Source of the DNA: Oligosphaera ethanolica
GTDB lineage: Bacteria; Verrucomicrobiota; Lentisphaeria; Oligosphaerales; Oligosphaeraceae
Direction of reading: 5' to 3'
NCBI RefSeq assembly: GCF_030814695.1
Contig: NZ_JAUSVL010000001.1
Span: 4,934,227 to 4,998,226 of the forward strand
Length of the DNA stretch: 64,000 bases
Shown: one piece after another, positions 52,260 through 62,804 of the stretch
Numbering within the stretch: position 1 is the stretch's first letter
How the letters are laid out: each line of letters opens with the position of its first letter
Notes under the pieces: model-generated
What the model was told of the DNA's origin: nothing
What the model saw: the letters and a program-made list of their open reading frames with translations, nothing else
Database searches by the model: none
Translations under genes and position numbers: made by a program

Positions 52260-55200
52260 TTAGCGGAAGACGATGGGCACGGCTATGCGTTCATTGGGTG
52301 GCACGCGAATGCCGTCGGCGTAGGCCCAGGTTGGCGGCTGGCTGAAGATGGCCGTGGACAGCCATGATGAGAGTTTTCGGCCATCGGCGAGCTCCAGTTC
52401 CAGGCGGAAGTTGCATAACTTGCAGCAATCGACATCGCGATTGTTGATGGCGAAGGTGTTGATGGCGCTGATGGAACGGATGGCGGCGGGAGAGTTGATG
52501 GGCACGCGGACTTCGTCGGACCAGATATTTTTGCTTTCGTTACCGCCGGCGCCGATGAGCAGACCGATGTCCTCGCCATTGAGGATGCCGTAGCTAGGCA
52601 TGCGTTCGGCGTTGCTGCTGAAGCCCTGCGCTTGGTAGCAGAGCCAGGCCTTGGCAATGCGCCCGACGGTATCCTCCGCCCACGGCGCGCTGTCGGTGGT
52701 CTTTGTGAAGGCGTAGCGTTCGCGAATGGGGTCAAGCGTGAAGAAGAAGTGGCTTTGGCGCGTTTCCAGGCGCAGGTCGGCCAGCGCTGACCAGTCGCCA
52801 TAGGAATTGTCATCGGGGCCAATGTCGGAGATGATTTTGAGGCCGATGTCCTGTCCGGCCCAGGGTGCCAGATCGGCTTCGATGTCGTACCACTGGTACT
52901 TGACTGCGGCTTGCTCGGCCAGCTGGTGTTCTTTGCCGTCGCCGTCGATGACGACGATTTTGAAGACCGTGCCGTCGCCGTAGGCGCTGGCGTCGATTTT
53001 GCCGACGCGGGCGCGGAAGGCCACATCGTCGCTTGGTGGTACGGCCAGGGAGTAGAGCATAAAGACATTGCCGGTGCCGTCTTTCCACGGCGGATGGACG
53101 AAGAAGCCATCTTTTTCGACGCCGGCGCAACTGACGGCCTGTGCTTTGCTTACGGCGCCGCTGCCGCCGAGTTCGAAGGTGGGCTCCTGGCCGCGCAACT
53201 GCATACCCACGCGGAAGTTCTTGCTGAAATCGCAGGCGTATGGTCGTGGTTTGAGTTCGGCAATGATGCCGCTGCTCCAGACGCGGTCACCGAAGCGCGT
53301 GTAGTGAATGTCGAAAGGGTACATGCCAGGGCGGTCCATGGCTGTCGGCACCGCGAAGCTGACGAACTGGCGCAGGCCCTTACTGAAATCGACCGACTGT
53401 TCTTGCCCCCATGCCGTGAAGACGCAGAGCTTGTCCAGGTCGTAGGGCACGGTCGTGATCTCCAGCTGGAGGCGATCGCCATCAATGCGGCCGATAATGT
53501 CCAGCGGTTCGCAGATATCGAAATCAAGCCAAGTGCCATCGGCGATTTGCTGCCAGTAGCGGCTGTTGCAGTGCGTGTCCATGGGTATGCTGATGTCTTG
53601 TTCGCCGACGCGAAGCGTCTGGCCGGGAAAAGCGTCGCGGGGCTGCTCGCTGGCGACGCCGGCGATGGGCTTGGTGCCGGCGGGAACGCTGAGGTAGTAG
53701 CTGAAGGCGCCGGCGACGGGCATGACCGTGGTCAGGCCGCGGGCGTGGCGGAGTTCGGCCGGCCCCATGTCCTTGCCGTCGAAGTCGATGGCACGGGCGC
53801 TGGTCGCATTGATGGCGAAGGCGCAGTCGGCGTTATCGTAGGGTATGACTTCCCAGCGAGTGTCGTCAAGGCGCCGGCAAAGCGCAGCGCCGTTGACGGC
53901 GACCATGGGCGAGCGCACGAAGCCGTTGTTGCGCGAGTCCATGAAGATGTATTCCGGGGTCACGGCGGCATCGCAGCGCTTGCCGTCAACAAGTGTGCTG
54001 CTAACCTCGATGCTGCCGTCTTCGGTCCAACCGGCGTAGCCGTGGGGCGGGAGGCTGATTTCGCGGCCGGCGAAACGGATGCAGAGCGGTTCGTCGCGAT
54101 GGCCATTGACGACCACGCAGCTGCCATCCTGGTAGCGCAGTGCGAGTTGATTGCGCTCGTAAGCGCGATTGAGCAGCGCCGCCGAGATGTCCCAGAGCTG
54201 ACCGTCGGCATCGACGTAGTTGATTTCAGCGATGCTGGCCTGGGTATAGCGCGCGTGGAGTTGCTGCAGCATGAAGTAGCCGCGGATGGTTCGGCGCATA
54301 CCGCCGACATTGAGCAGGAAGGACGGGTGGCCGAAGGCCAACGTCGCGCAGAAAAAGCGGTCGGTACTCGTGTCAATTTCGTCGTCGGTGCTACCGAGCG
54401 AGACGCTGCGGCCGTAGAACATGTCTGGCCGGCCGACCCCGAAATTGCATTCGAGGTCGTGCATGCGGCGCAGATCAAAATCGACGATCCAGGGATTGTG
54501 ATTGAGGTCGTAGCGTTGGTCCTGCGCGTAATTGCCGTCAGTGAGGCCGCTGTAGAAACAGTGCTGGCCGCCTTCGGAATAGACCGGCCCGCCCCAGGCT
54601 TTTTTCTGATGGAGCATGATTTCACCGAAGGCGTAGTAGGTCTGGGCGAAGGTGCCGGCGCCGGGCACACGGTGGTCGAAGTCGCAGCGGTCTGACGGTG
54701 TGACGCAGGTGTGTACATCGCAATAGCCAGCGCTGAAGCCGAAGCTCTGCTGGTTGCGGGGCGCTTGCTTTGCGCAGAATTCGACTGCGCGGAGGGGCTT
54801 GGGCGCGTAGCAGCGCATCCAGGAGCGCAGCAGCTGGTTGCTGCGACTGCGGGTGATCAGGTCGGTGCTCCAGAACTCATTGACTGGGGCAAAATCGGTG
54901 AAGTTGTTGTAGGGGCCATAGACAATGCCGAGGGTGTCCTGCATATAGCGCGAGTACTTGCGCCAGGCGTCGTCGCCGCCTTTGCCGGGTGCCGAGCGGG
55001 TACGGAAGGTGAAGCTTTCGCCGCCGTCGCGCCAGCCGACTTCGTGGTCAGTGACCAGTAGTTCGGTCATGCCATGCCGAGTGATGTTGTACCAGTACTT
55101 GTAATCGCGATCGCGGTCGGCGCTGGCGCCGTGTGAGCGCCACACCTTGGTGCCAGTGATAGGCTTGTGCGGCGATGGTGGATTGGCGATGGTCGGTAGG

Positions 55201-56625
55201 TGATCTTCAACGCGTGGCGACACGGTGATGAAAAAGCGCTCAAAGCAGTCATTGCGCCGGCCATCGGTCTTGGAGATGTAGTTGACGCCGCCATTGGCCG
55301 CGGCCGTGCCGTCCGGGACGGCGCCAATGCCGTAGAGCTCGCTGCCGTTGGAGCGGTACCAGTCCGTATGCGCGGAGACAAAGAGGCGATTAGCAGCGGT
55401 GCTGCCGGCAACGACCAGCGCCGGTCGGCTTTTGCCGTAGTCGTAATAGGGCATGGTTACGGAGCGGGCGCCAGCGAGGCCACTGACCTGGCCATAGACC
55501 ACGGCGGCGACCGCGCCGCCAGGGGCCACGCTGTCCAGCACCAGGCTCTTGCCCCACAGGCGCAGCACGTAGGTCGCCTCCACGGTTACGTCGCCCCGGC
55601 GCAGGTGCCAGCGGGCGGTGACGGCGTCAGCCGTGTGGTCGCAGCTGATCAGGTCGGCCTGCTCGGGGACCTCACCAGCGGAAGCGCCGTTGCTGGCGAG
55701 GCGCAGGCCGCCGTCTTCCAGAGGACGAATAGCGGGTCGGCCCTGCCAATGGGCGCTGATGTCGTTCCACGTGCCGGTCGCGGGCGTGTAGCGGTATTCC
55801 AGCACGCCGTCCAACCCGTCGTAACGGAAGGTGTAGACGCCGGCAGTCTCGCTGATGGTGGTTTTGGCTCCGGGAGCGGCGTTGTCGGGCCAGATGGTTT
55901 CTTCTCTGGTGGGGAAGGGCAGCCGACCGGGGCCGCGATTGGCGCCGGGATCCTGTCCTGGGAATAGCGTCAAGTTGCGTTCCGGCCGGGGCTCAAAGCT
56001 GAGCGGTTTGAGTTCGTCCGAGAAGACCTGCAGGTTGTCAAAATAGAGCACGCGTTCGGCGGTGTTGCTGCAGTTGCTGATCTCGAAACCGGCGAAGCAG
56101 GCGCCCGGGCAGATTGAGCTTGCCGATTTCATCGGGAGTGAGGCGGAGCAATGGCAGAAACCACTCTTTCCAGTTGACGGTGATCAGGGGTAGGGCGAGA
56201 GTTTCGCCCTCGGCGGTCTGAAAGAGCAGCTTGATCTGCACCTGCGGCGTGGTCTTGTCGCGTGACCAACCCCAGTTGTTGCCATAGATCCAGCAGCCGG
56301 CCATATCGAAGGCGGCTGGCAGCGGCACCGGCTGCGGTGGCGCCAGCGTGATTTTCGGCGCGGCTTCGCCCGTGCCCTGGTAGCTGAGCTTGTACACGTA
56401 GTCGCCCCAGAGTTGCTGTTCGCGGCTGCGTGTGAAGGTCGCCTTGACGTGATGGGTGGTGACAATCCACGCCTCATCGCGCTCAAAATCGATCAGCGGC
56501 GCGTGGTCGTCCGCCACGCGCCCCGCCCAGTCCAATTCATATGGCCGTTTGCCGACAGCCTCAGCGCTGACCATGCCGGATAACAGGACCGTGGTTAGCA
56601 AACTCCAGCATAGGGCACGAACCAT
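52260..56625 (-). pseudogene. Giant secreted protein, frameshifted near 56105
   Basis: Two overlapping frames form one protein of about 1,450 aa. The 5' part (56625 to ~56105) has signal peptide MVRALCWSLLTTVLLSGMVSAEA and a beta-sandwich domain. The 3' part continues from ~56105 to 52260. The joint reads DEIGKLNLPG then ACFAGFEISNC, across a CCCGGGC run where one extra base would explain the shift. The middle (e.g. YGPYNNFTDFAPVNEFW, VYSEGGQHCFY) looks like a glycosidase-type barrel. The C-terminus has further beta-sandwich domains. I recognise no named family. A sequencing error or recoding is possible instead of a true mutation. AGGAGA precedes the start. Confidence 0.7.
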
Positions 56626-56867
56626 GATCGCTTCTCCTAAATATGGGGGGCAAGACACATGACGATAAAGGACTGCTGGCTGGTCGGGGATTGCCGGGGA
56701 AATCCGGCCGGGCCACCGCTTGGTGAGTACGGCGGGTATAGTGTAACACTCGGCGGTGATCTTTACACCGGCAGAACGCAAAACGCTATCGGCTTCTTGG
56801 CAGAAGCACGCTAAGCCCATGCGGAACCCTGTCCGTGGCGAAAAGCGCCGTCGCCGGAAATGACGAA

Positions 56868-56901
56868 GGCCGCCGATGCGTATGGTGACGCGTCGGCGGC
56901 C
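56868..56901 (-). terminator. Hairpin after pseudopilin 2
   Basis: On the minus strand GGCCGCCGACGCG pairs with CGCATCGGCGGCC (one mismatch) with an 8-base loop. It is followed by a T-poor tract, so it may be a weak terminator or a processing hairpin. It lies 34 bases past the pseudopilin stop. Confidence 0.45.
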
Positions 56902-56934
56902 CGGAGATGTCTGTTTGCGTTGCGGGTAGCGTGG

Positions 56935-57603
56935 TCAGTTGGTGACCACGGCATCGGCACCATTGTGCAGCCATCTGGTATTGCGTGATCCGAGGCGCTT
57001 GGGTGTGCCAAAGATATTTTCTTTCTTCATCGACTCGACGTGGCCGTCGTAGAAATAGAAGTTCACCACCGTCTGGGAGTTATGAGCGCGGCGCATACGG
57101 CCGTAGTTGCTGTAGGAGTCCCAGATCCAGCTGCCGTCGCCGCCTTGAATCGTGTAAGACGGATCGACAACCGAGGTCAGCTTGGTTTCGCTGCCAGACG
57201 CATAGAGCCACGTGTTGTAGCCGTATTCATCAAAAGCGCTGGTGTAGACAGCAGATGGACAGTCGAACGTCTTGATGTCGCCGACATAATCCATGATGTG
57301 ATAAAAGTAGGGTCGCTGATTGCTGCTGATGGTGCTACCGTTGATATTTTTGAATGGATAGGTGATGGTCGTACCAGAGCCGGAAGCATACCATGCGTTG
57401 AGCGGTAGTGTGTCGTCGTTGTCGCCGGAGTACATGGTACAGCCCAGGGCGATCTGCTTGAGATTGCTGGCGCAGGAGATCTGCCGGGCTTTCTCGCGGG
57501 CCTTACTTAAAGCCGGGAGGAGCATGGCGGCCAAAATGGCTATGATGGCAATCACCACGAGCAACTCAATGAGGGTGAAAGTGAGAATTCTGTTGATTTT
57601 CAT
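56935..57603 (-). CDS. Pseudopilin-like protein 2
   Basis: A 222-aa exported protein with leader MKINRILT and [18 protein letters not shown], then [26 protein letters not shown]. The residue before the cleavage point is Thr, not Gly. Near the C-terminus [21 protein letters not shown] is a variant of the H-X9-DG signature. AGGAGA lies before the ATG. It is transcribed toward the giant secreted protein gene, whose start is 310 bases downstream on the same strand. Confidence 0.88.
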   Translation of the reverse strand: MKINRILTFTLIELLVVIAIIAILAAMLLPALSKAREKARQISCASNLKQIALGCTMYSGDNDDTLPLNAWYASGSGTTITYPFKNINGSTISSNQRPYFYHIMDYVGDIKTFDCPSAVYTSAFDEYGYNTWLYASGSETKLTSVVDPSYTIQGGDGSWIWDSYSNYGRMRRAHNSQTVVNFYFYDGHVESMKKENIFGTPKRLGSRNTRWLHNGADAVVTN

Positions 57604-57736
57604 GGGTGTTGTCTCCTTTTAGTGCCTTTGTTTTAAAGCAACAAAAAGCACTGATTGTTTTATTCTTTGCGAACCACGCTTCTCATAGCCTGTGAGGTCC
57701 CGCTTGGTGTCGTGCTAAAAATCTGTCAATAGTGCC

Positions 57737-57765
57737 ATTATACACGTTTGTCAGATAAAAAACAA
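57737..57765 (-). promoter_or_regulatory. Sigma70-type promoter of pseudopilin 2
   Basis: On the minus strand TTGTTT (57760-57765), a 17-base spacer and a perfect TATAAT (57737-57742). It lies in an AT-rich 328-base gap (57604-57931) that has no gene, and gives a leader of about 125 bases before the pseudopilin ATG. Confidence 0.75.
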
Positions 57766-57931
57766 GAAAGTAAACGAATGCAGGATAAGATTGTATTCTG
57801 CTGTTAATGCAACTGTGCTACTATGGTGTTGTGTCCGTGTATGAGGGATTTTGGGGGGATTGGCCACTATCCGGCAAGTCACTGGAGTTATGCTTGCCGG
57901 GCACGTGGCCCCATGCGTAGATGTAGCTGGA

Positions 57932-59248
57932 TCAGAGCGCCAGAGTGATGTGTTTGTCGGCGTGCTTGCTGAGGGTGAGGGCGGTCTTGACGGTGCCGGC
58001 GTCGGTGCTTATTTCCGCGTCGTAGTCGCCGTAGAAGCCGCGGAAGACGTTATCGGCGCCGTGTTCATATTCGATGCTGGTGGTGGTGCGCCACTCGTGA
58101 TTAATGAGGCGATCGAGGGCTGTGAAGGCAGGTTTGGGGCTCATATCGTAGTTGACGAGGCCGGCGCGGAGGGCATTTTCGCCTTGTTCGCTGCCCATTG
58201 GCGCGTAGGCGGCGGTGCCATCGACCATGTTCCACCAGACGATGGACTCGGTGGCGGGGTGGCTGAACCAAATGCGGTAGAGGCGTTCGGTTACCAGCTC
58301 CTGGAAGCGGTCGCCATCGCCGAGGTCACGGCGGCTAATGATGCTGACTTCGCTGAAATTGACTGGCACGGCGAGTTTTTGGTACTGATCCAGCACGGCG
58401 TAAAGTACGCTGGGATTCATGAAGAGGGACGCTTCCTTGAGCAGGTTTGAGAACATGTGATACTGCAGGCCTAGGCCGCCGAGGCGACAGCCGTGTTCGA
58501 TGAGGCGGCTGGCGAGGAGATATACCGGCGAGTAATCGCCCTGGGCGTTCCACCAACGATTATCGTCGTTGTAGATGAGCTGCGCTTGGGGCAGGAGGCG
58601 CTCGGCCATCCGAAAGACCTGTTCGACGTGGTCAGCCGGGTAGGCCGGTGGATTGTTGCGGGTAAGGGGATTGCGGCTCTGCGCTTCGTTGACGCAGTCC
58701 CAAATGAAAATGTCTTTGCCATAGCGGTCGGCAATTTCAGCGATGCGCTGTTCAAGGCGGCGCATCATGGCGACGCGGTTGTTTGGCGCCCACGACGGCA
58801 CGAAGAGGTGCCAGCAGAGCGGATGGCCCTTCGGCGTGATGCCGTAGCGCTTGCAGAAGGCGAGGACGTCGTCAGTGGGTGGCCGGCGATAGAGGTCTGG
58901 CTTGGCGCCATGTGCGAAGCGCGGCTTGCCGTCTTCGGGTTCGAGGTCGGACCAGTAGAAGGGGACGACGGCCTCATTGAAGAGACTGGCGAAAGCCTCT
59001 TCGTATTGGCGGTTCTGTTCCTCGCTGGGGAACTGTCCCTGCATAAAGGCATTGCACCCGAAGAGGTATTCGTGGCTTTTCTGCTTTAAGCGGATAGTCG
59101 CGCGCTGGACGGGCTTACCGTCGCGATCCTTCAGTTGCAGGTGTCCAAAGCCCTTGCGGTACATTTCCGTGCCGTATTCAATGCGAAAATCTGTCTCGGC
59201 GTCCTTGGCGAGGAGGTATTTGCACAGTTCTTTGGCTTGGTCGTTCAT
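57932..59248 (-). CDS. GH10 endo-beta-xylanase-like protein
   Basis: A 438-aa family 10 glycoside hydrolase. Marks: HEYLFGCNAFM, KGHPLCWHLFVPSW, acid/base Glu in FIWDCVNEAQSRN, nucleophile Glu in VNFSEVSII, and SIVWWNMVDG. A small N-terminal beta domain (KDRDGKPVQRATIRLKQK) and a C-terminal beta domain flank the barrel. No signal peptide is visible, so action on imported xylo-oligosaccharides is likely. The 312 bases upstream (59249-59560) are AT-rich with no gene. Confidence 0.88.
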   Translation of the reverse strand: MNDQAKELCKYLLAKDAETDFRIEYGTEMYRKGFGHLQLKDRDGKPVQRATIRLKQKSHEYLFGCNAFMQGQFPSEEQNRQYEEAFASLFNEAVVPFYWSDLEPEDGKPRFAHGAKPDLYRRPPTDDVLAFCKRYGITPKGHPLCWHLFVPSWAPNNRVAMMRRLEQRIAEIADRYGKDIFIWDCVNEAQSRNPLTRNNPPAYPADHVEQVFRMAERLLPQAQLIYNDDNRWWNAQGDYSPVYLLASRLIEHGCRLGGLGLQYHMFSNLLKEASLFMNPSVLYAVLDQYQKLAVPVNFSEVSIISRRDLGDGDRFQELVTERLYRIWFSHPATESIVWWNMVDGTAAYAPMGSEQGENALRAGLVNYDMSPKPAFTALDRLINHEWRTTTSIEYEHGADNVFRGFYGDYDAEISTDAGTVKTALTLSKHADKHITLAL

Positions 59249-59560
59249 GGTGATCCTTGTTCTCGTAAGTTGTTATGATATGGGATAAATGAACGCTCCT
59301 GTGCGTGTTGGCACTGATGGCAGCGTTCCACTGGGGTGAATTAGTGGTAATGTGCGAAATCTTGTGATAGAAAGAGAAACTTGACTCAGTGGTTCTGAAT
59401 CCTTTGTCTGCCCCTACGGGGCAAATTCACGCACAAATGCTTGACAAGCAGGTTATTGTAAAAAGTTCTTTTTGCATAAGAAGAGTTTAGATCATATTTG
59501 CACCAGGAATCATTGATTGGCAACTACAGGTTTCATCACAAAACTTCGCACATTAACGTA

Positions 59561-60739
59561 TTAGAATTGGAAGGCGCGGTCGCGTTCGGGGCCGCCGGCG
59601 CCGATGCGGAAGAACATCATGGCGCGCTGGGCCGGTTTGATGGCGACCATATCGACCAGCATGCTTTGCGTGCGGTTTACTGGCGTGACGTAGTCCACGT
59701 TGTCGGGCAGGTCCTTGGTGGAGACCGTACCGTAGCCCTGCGTGATGATAAAATGGATATCGTGATACAGCGCTTGGTTGTTGAAATGGCTGTCGCCGGA
59801 TATGGAACCTGCCAGGCTGCAATCGCGGTTGCTCGTGAAATCCCATTGCACGCCGTCGGCCTCGCCTTTTTCGCCGGTGCGGAAGGCTGCGAGGACCTTG
59901 ATGGCCAGTTCGCCGTTTTTGATGCTGCCCGGTTTGTTGCCACGCCATTTACCGATGGTCGGATGGATGCAGCGGTGTTGCAGCACGACCGCGCAGGTGC
60001 CGGGGGGCAGGCGCAAATTGTCGGCCAGAAATTGTACTTGCGGTACTGAGAAGCCGGCTTCGGACGCGTCGCTGGAATTGAGGAAGAACACGCGGCATTT
60101 CTTGCCGGGCAGGTCGTAGTAGCCGTAGTCTTCGCCAGGACTGGTAACCAGCGGCACGCCCTTCTTTTTGGTCATGCCGTTGAACATGGTACCGTATTCC
60201 TTCGGGGTGAGGCGGAGTTCGGAGCAGAGGGCGCCGTTGGCGCGGCCATTGTCGTGATTGCCCATGCAGAAAAGCGCGGGCAAGGCAAAATCCTTGAAGA
60301 GATTGCGCTGAGCTTCCAGGCGCAATTCGGCGTCTGCCTTTATGGACGGCTGCCATTTGAGGTCGCGATCAAAGCCGATGTCGCCCAGCTCGGCCAAGAA
60401 ATCAGCCTGGAAGGCATGTGCTGCGCGCTGGGCGAAGAGCACGTGGTGCTTGGTATCGCGGAAATCCGGTGGGTTGGCGAACAGCGGCCTGGCGGCGTGG
60501 ATGTCGGTGACGATGGGAAAAACCACGACCTCGTCGTCGCCTCGCCAGGCGTCAAAGCGGGCGCGGGCCTCGCCGATCTGTTGGTCCACCCAGGCAGGCA
60601 CGGCGAACTCCGGAATCGTCGTCGATGGCGGTGCGGTGGCAGTCTGCGCCATGGCTGTGCCGGCGGTCATGGCCAGGGCCAGTAGCGTTGCGCTGGTATT
60701 GGCATTGCTGAGGCTGCAGAGTGATCCGATAAGGTGCAT
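59561..60739 (-). CDS. Secreted calcineurin-like phosphoesterase
   Basis: A 392-aa metallophosphoesterase with signal peptide ending TAMAQ. Two-metal motifs in order: FPIVTDIHAA, LAELGDIGFD, FCMGNHDN, VVLQHRCIHP and ISGDSHFN. Such proteins hydrolyse phosphomonoesters or diesters in the periplasm or outside the cell. It is the gene directly downstream of pseudopilin 3, on the same strand. Confidence 0.87.
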   Translation of the reverse strand: MHLIGSLCSLSNANTSATLLALAMTAGTAMAQTATAPPSTTIPEFAVPAWVDQQIGEARARFDAWRGDDEVVVFPIVTDIHAARPLFANPPDFRDTKHHVLFAQRAAHAFQADFLAELGDIGFDRDLKWQPSIKADAELRLEAQRNLFKDFALPALFCMGNHDNGRANGALCSELRLTPKEYGTMFNGMTKKKGVPLVTSPGEDYGYYDLPGKKCRVFFLNSSDASEAGFSVPQVQFLADNLRLPPGTCAVVLQHRCIHPTIGKWRGNKPGSIKNGELAIKVLAAFRTGEKGEADGVQWDFTSNRDCSLAGSISGDSHFNNQALYHDIHFIITQGYGTVSTKDLPDNVDYVTPVNRTQSMLVDMVAIKPAQRAMMFFRIGAGGPERDRAFQF

Positions 60740-60770
60740 GCTTACCTCACGATTTGTACCATAAACAGCA

Positions 60771-60796
60771 AGGGCCTGTCACGGATGACAAGCCCT
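60771..60796 (-). terminator. Hairpin after pseudopilin 3
   Basis: On the minus strand AGGGCTTGTCA pairs with TGACAGGCCCT (one G-T pair) around a TCCG loop, followed by TGCTGTTTATGG. It lies 40 bases past the pseudopilin stop and about 30 bases before the phosphoesterase start. Partial read-through could link the two genes. Confidence 0.5.
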
Positions 60797-60836
60797 GCTA
60801 CGCAAGCATATATGGCGTACGGTCAAAGGTGGCTGA

Positions 60837-61502
60837 TTAGTCGGTGACAACAGCAGCCACCGCATCTTTCTTCCACGTCGCGCAATTTGGGCTGAAGCGG
60901 TTCCGTGGTGAGTCAGCGAAGATAACCTCTTTTTTGAGGGATTCAACGTGCCCGTCGGGCGTGTAGAAATTGCAGGTGGTGGTGCTGTTGTGACGACGGG
61001 CGATACGTGAATAGCACGCGTAGTCGTCCCAATAGAACCAGGTGCCATCGCCACCGAGCATATATTGAGTCGGCTTGTCTACGGAGGTCATGACTTTGAA
61101 GTAGCTGGAGAGCATGACGCTATAGCCATATTGAGCGTTGATGGCCGGTGAATGGGTGGTGCTTTGGGATGGGCAGACGAAAGTCTTCACGTCGCCGACA
61201 TATTCATAAATGGGATAGTGGTAGGGGCGGTCAGTACGGGTCATGGTGGCGCCGTTGATATCCTTGTAGGGGAACGTCACCGACGGCTGGCCAGTCCAGT
61301 AGGTCGCCGGGAAGGAATCGGTGTTGTCACCGGCGTACATGATAACCCCCAGCGCAATCTGCTTGAGATTGCTGGTGCAGGATATTTGCCGGGCTTTCTC
61401 CCGCGCTTTACTCAATGCCGGCAAAAGCATGGCGGCGAGAATGGCGATGATGGCAATGACAACCAACAACTCGATCAAGGTGAAGCGAAGCAGCATTTTC
61501 AT
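60837..61502 (-). CDS. Pseudopilin-like protein 3
   Basis: A 221-aa exported protein with leader MKMLLR and [18 protein letters not shown], then [26 protein letters not shown], almost identical to pseudopilin 2 in this part. The residue before the cleavage point is Arg. The C-terminal [21 protein letters not shown] is a variant H-X9-DG signature. ATG 61502 follows AGGAGG and is preferred to 61526. Confidence 0.88.
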   Translation of the reverse strand: MKMLLRFTLIELLVVIAIIAILAAMLLPALSKAREKARQISCTSNLKQIALGVIMYAGDNTDSFPATYWTGQPSVTFPYKDINGATMTRTDRPYHYPIYEYVGDVKTFVCPSQSTTHSPAINAQYGYSVMLSSYFKVMTSVDKPTQYMLGGDGTWFYWDDYACYSRIARRHNSTTTCNFYTPDGHVESLKKEVIFADSPRNRFSPNCATWKKDAVAAVVTD

Positions 61503-61697
61503 GGTGGACCTCCTAGTGAATAACAATCCAAATACGCATCAAGCATGCGCAGATGACAAGGAAAGTTTCTGCAACAAATATAATAACAGATGCCAATAAT
61601 TGCTACTTTTCTGCAAGATGCATGCCGAGATGCTGCTTGCCGTCGCCAAGGCCGGAGAAGCCCTGGCCTAGCGACGGCGACAACAGAGTGATAATCG

Positions 61698-62765
61698 TCA
61701 GAATTTTCGTGGCATGGGGTTTTGGCGGTGGCATTCTTCGATGACGGCGATTTGCTGGAGCACCTGTTCGGGCGGGATGGCCAGAGCGGTGCCGGCGGTG
61801 AGGGCGTCATAGAAGTTGTTGTAGAAGCGCCGGGCCATGGAGTTGAAGAGGTTCTTGTCTTCTTCGGGGACGGTCCATTTTTCTTCATGGAAGACGAGTT
61901 TTTCAGAGCAATAGGACGGTCCGGGGAGGGGCTCTTTGATGAGGCGGATTGGCGGGGCTTCTTCGGGGAGGTAGTATTTCCAGTCGAGCTGGGTTTGGGT
62001 GCCGGCGAGGCTGCCGTAGGTGCCGTAGACCTGATAGGTGAAAGGATTGAAGTGGTTGTTGGAGCAGATTTCCAGGTCAATGACCGGCCGGCCGGGATAG
62101 GACAGCAAGACCTTGCAGAAGTCCTCGGCGTCGCCTTGGGCGTTGACCAGGTCCATGCGGCACCACACGTCCGGCATGACATCGCGGCCGATGAAGCCCA
62201 GCGCCTGGTCCAGCGGATGGGGGCCGGTGTTGTAGAGATTGCCGGCGTTGTAGGACTGGAGAGTCTGCCAGTCATAACGGCGGGCAAAGCCATTGAAGGC
62301 GATTTTGACCATGCGGATCGGGCCGAGAACGCCGGAAAGAAGCACGTCGTTGACCTTGCGGTAGTAGGGGGCAAAACGGGATTGTTGGTAGACGGCCAGC
62401 ATCCGGCCGGTGCGTTTGGCAACGCCGATGAGCTCGCGGACCTCGTCGGCAGTTTTGGCAAAGGGCTTTTCGCTGAGGACGTTGTGGCCGGCGAGCATGA
62501 TCTCTTTGCTGATGGGCGCGTGGAGATGGCTGAAGCTGGAGTTGACGACGAAGTCCAGCTGCAGACTCTTGTCGTTGATCATCTCGCGGTAGTCTTGGTA
62601 GGTCGCGCAGCCGTATTCCTTCTCAGCCCGTTCGCAGCGGTCTTGGAGCAGATCGCAGACGGCGACGATTTTATATTGTTCCGGACAGGTCTTGAGATAT
62701 TCCGCATGGATGTCCCGCCCGCTGCGGCCCTGACCGATGATCCCTACGCGTAACGTCTTCATCAT
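61698..62765 (-). CDS. Gfo/Idh/MocA family oxidoreductase 2
   Basis: A 355-aa NAD(P)-dependent oxidoreductase. Rossmann start RVGIIGQGRSGRDIHAEYL, catalytic motif VLSEKPFAKT, and YNTGPHPLDQALGF with the catalytic His. It is only distantly similar to the protein at 50989. AAAGG precedes the ATG pair at 62765/62762. It lies 39 bases downstream of the ABC-F gene on the same strand. Confidence 0.9.
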   Translation of the reverse strand: MMKTLRVGIIGQGRSGRDIHAEYLKTCPEQYKIVAVCDLLQDRCERAEKEYGCATYQDYREMINDKSLQLDFVVNSSFSHLHAPISKEIMLAGHNVLSEKPFAKTADEVRELIGVAKRTGRMLAVYQQSRFAPYYRKVNDVLLSGVLGPIRMVKIAFNGFARRYDWQTLQSYNAGNLYNTGPHPLDQALGFIGRDVMPDVWCRMDLVNAQGDAEDFCKVLLSYPGRPVIDLEICSNNHFNPFTYQVYGTYGSLAGTQTQLDWKYYLPEEAPPIRLIKEPLPGPSYCSEKLVFHEEKWTVPEEDKNLFNSMARRFYNNFYDALTAGTALAIPPEQVLQQIAVIEECHRQNPMPRKF

Positions 62766-62804
62766 GGTGCCTTTCTGTTAACTGACACGATTGCCGGGCC
62801 GGGG

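Noticed and set aside
52911-54695. Plus-strand open frame of 594 codons
   Set aside because: It is antisense to the giant secreted protein gene. Its composition (Val/Ala/Asp-rich, no motifs) is that of a shadow frame in GC-rich DNA.
61722-62753. Plus-strand open frame of 343 codons
   Set aside because: It lies fully antisense to the Gfo/Idh/MocA gene, which has clear motifs and a ribosome site.
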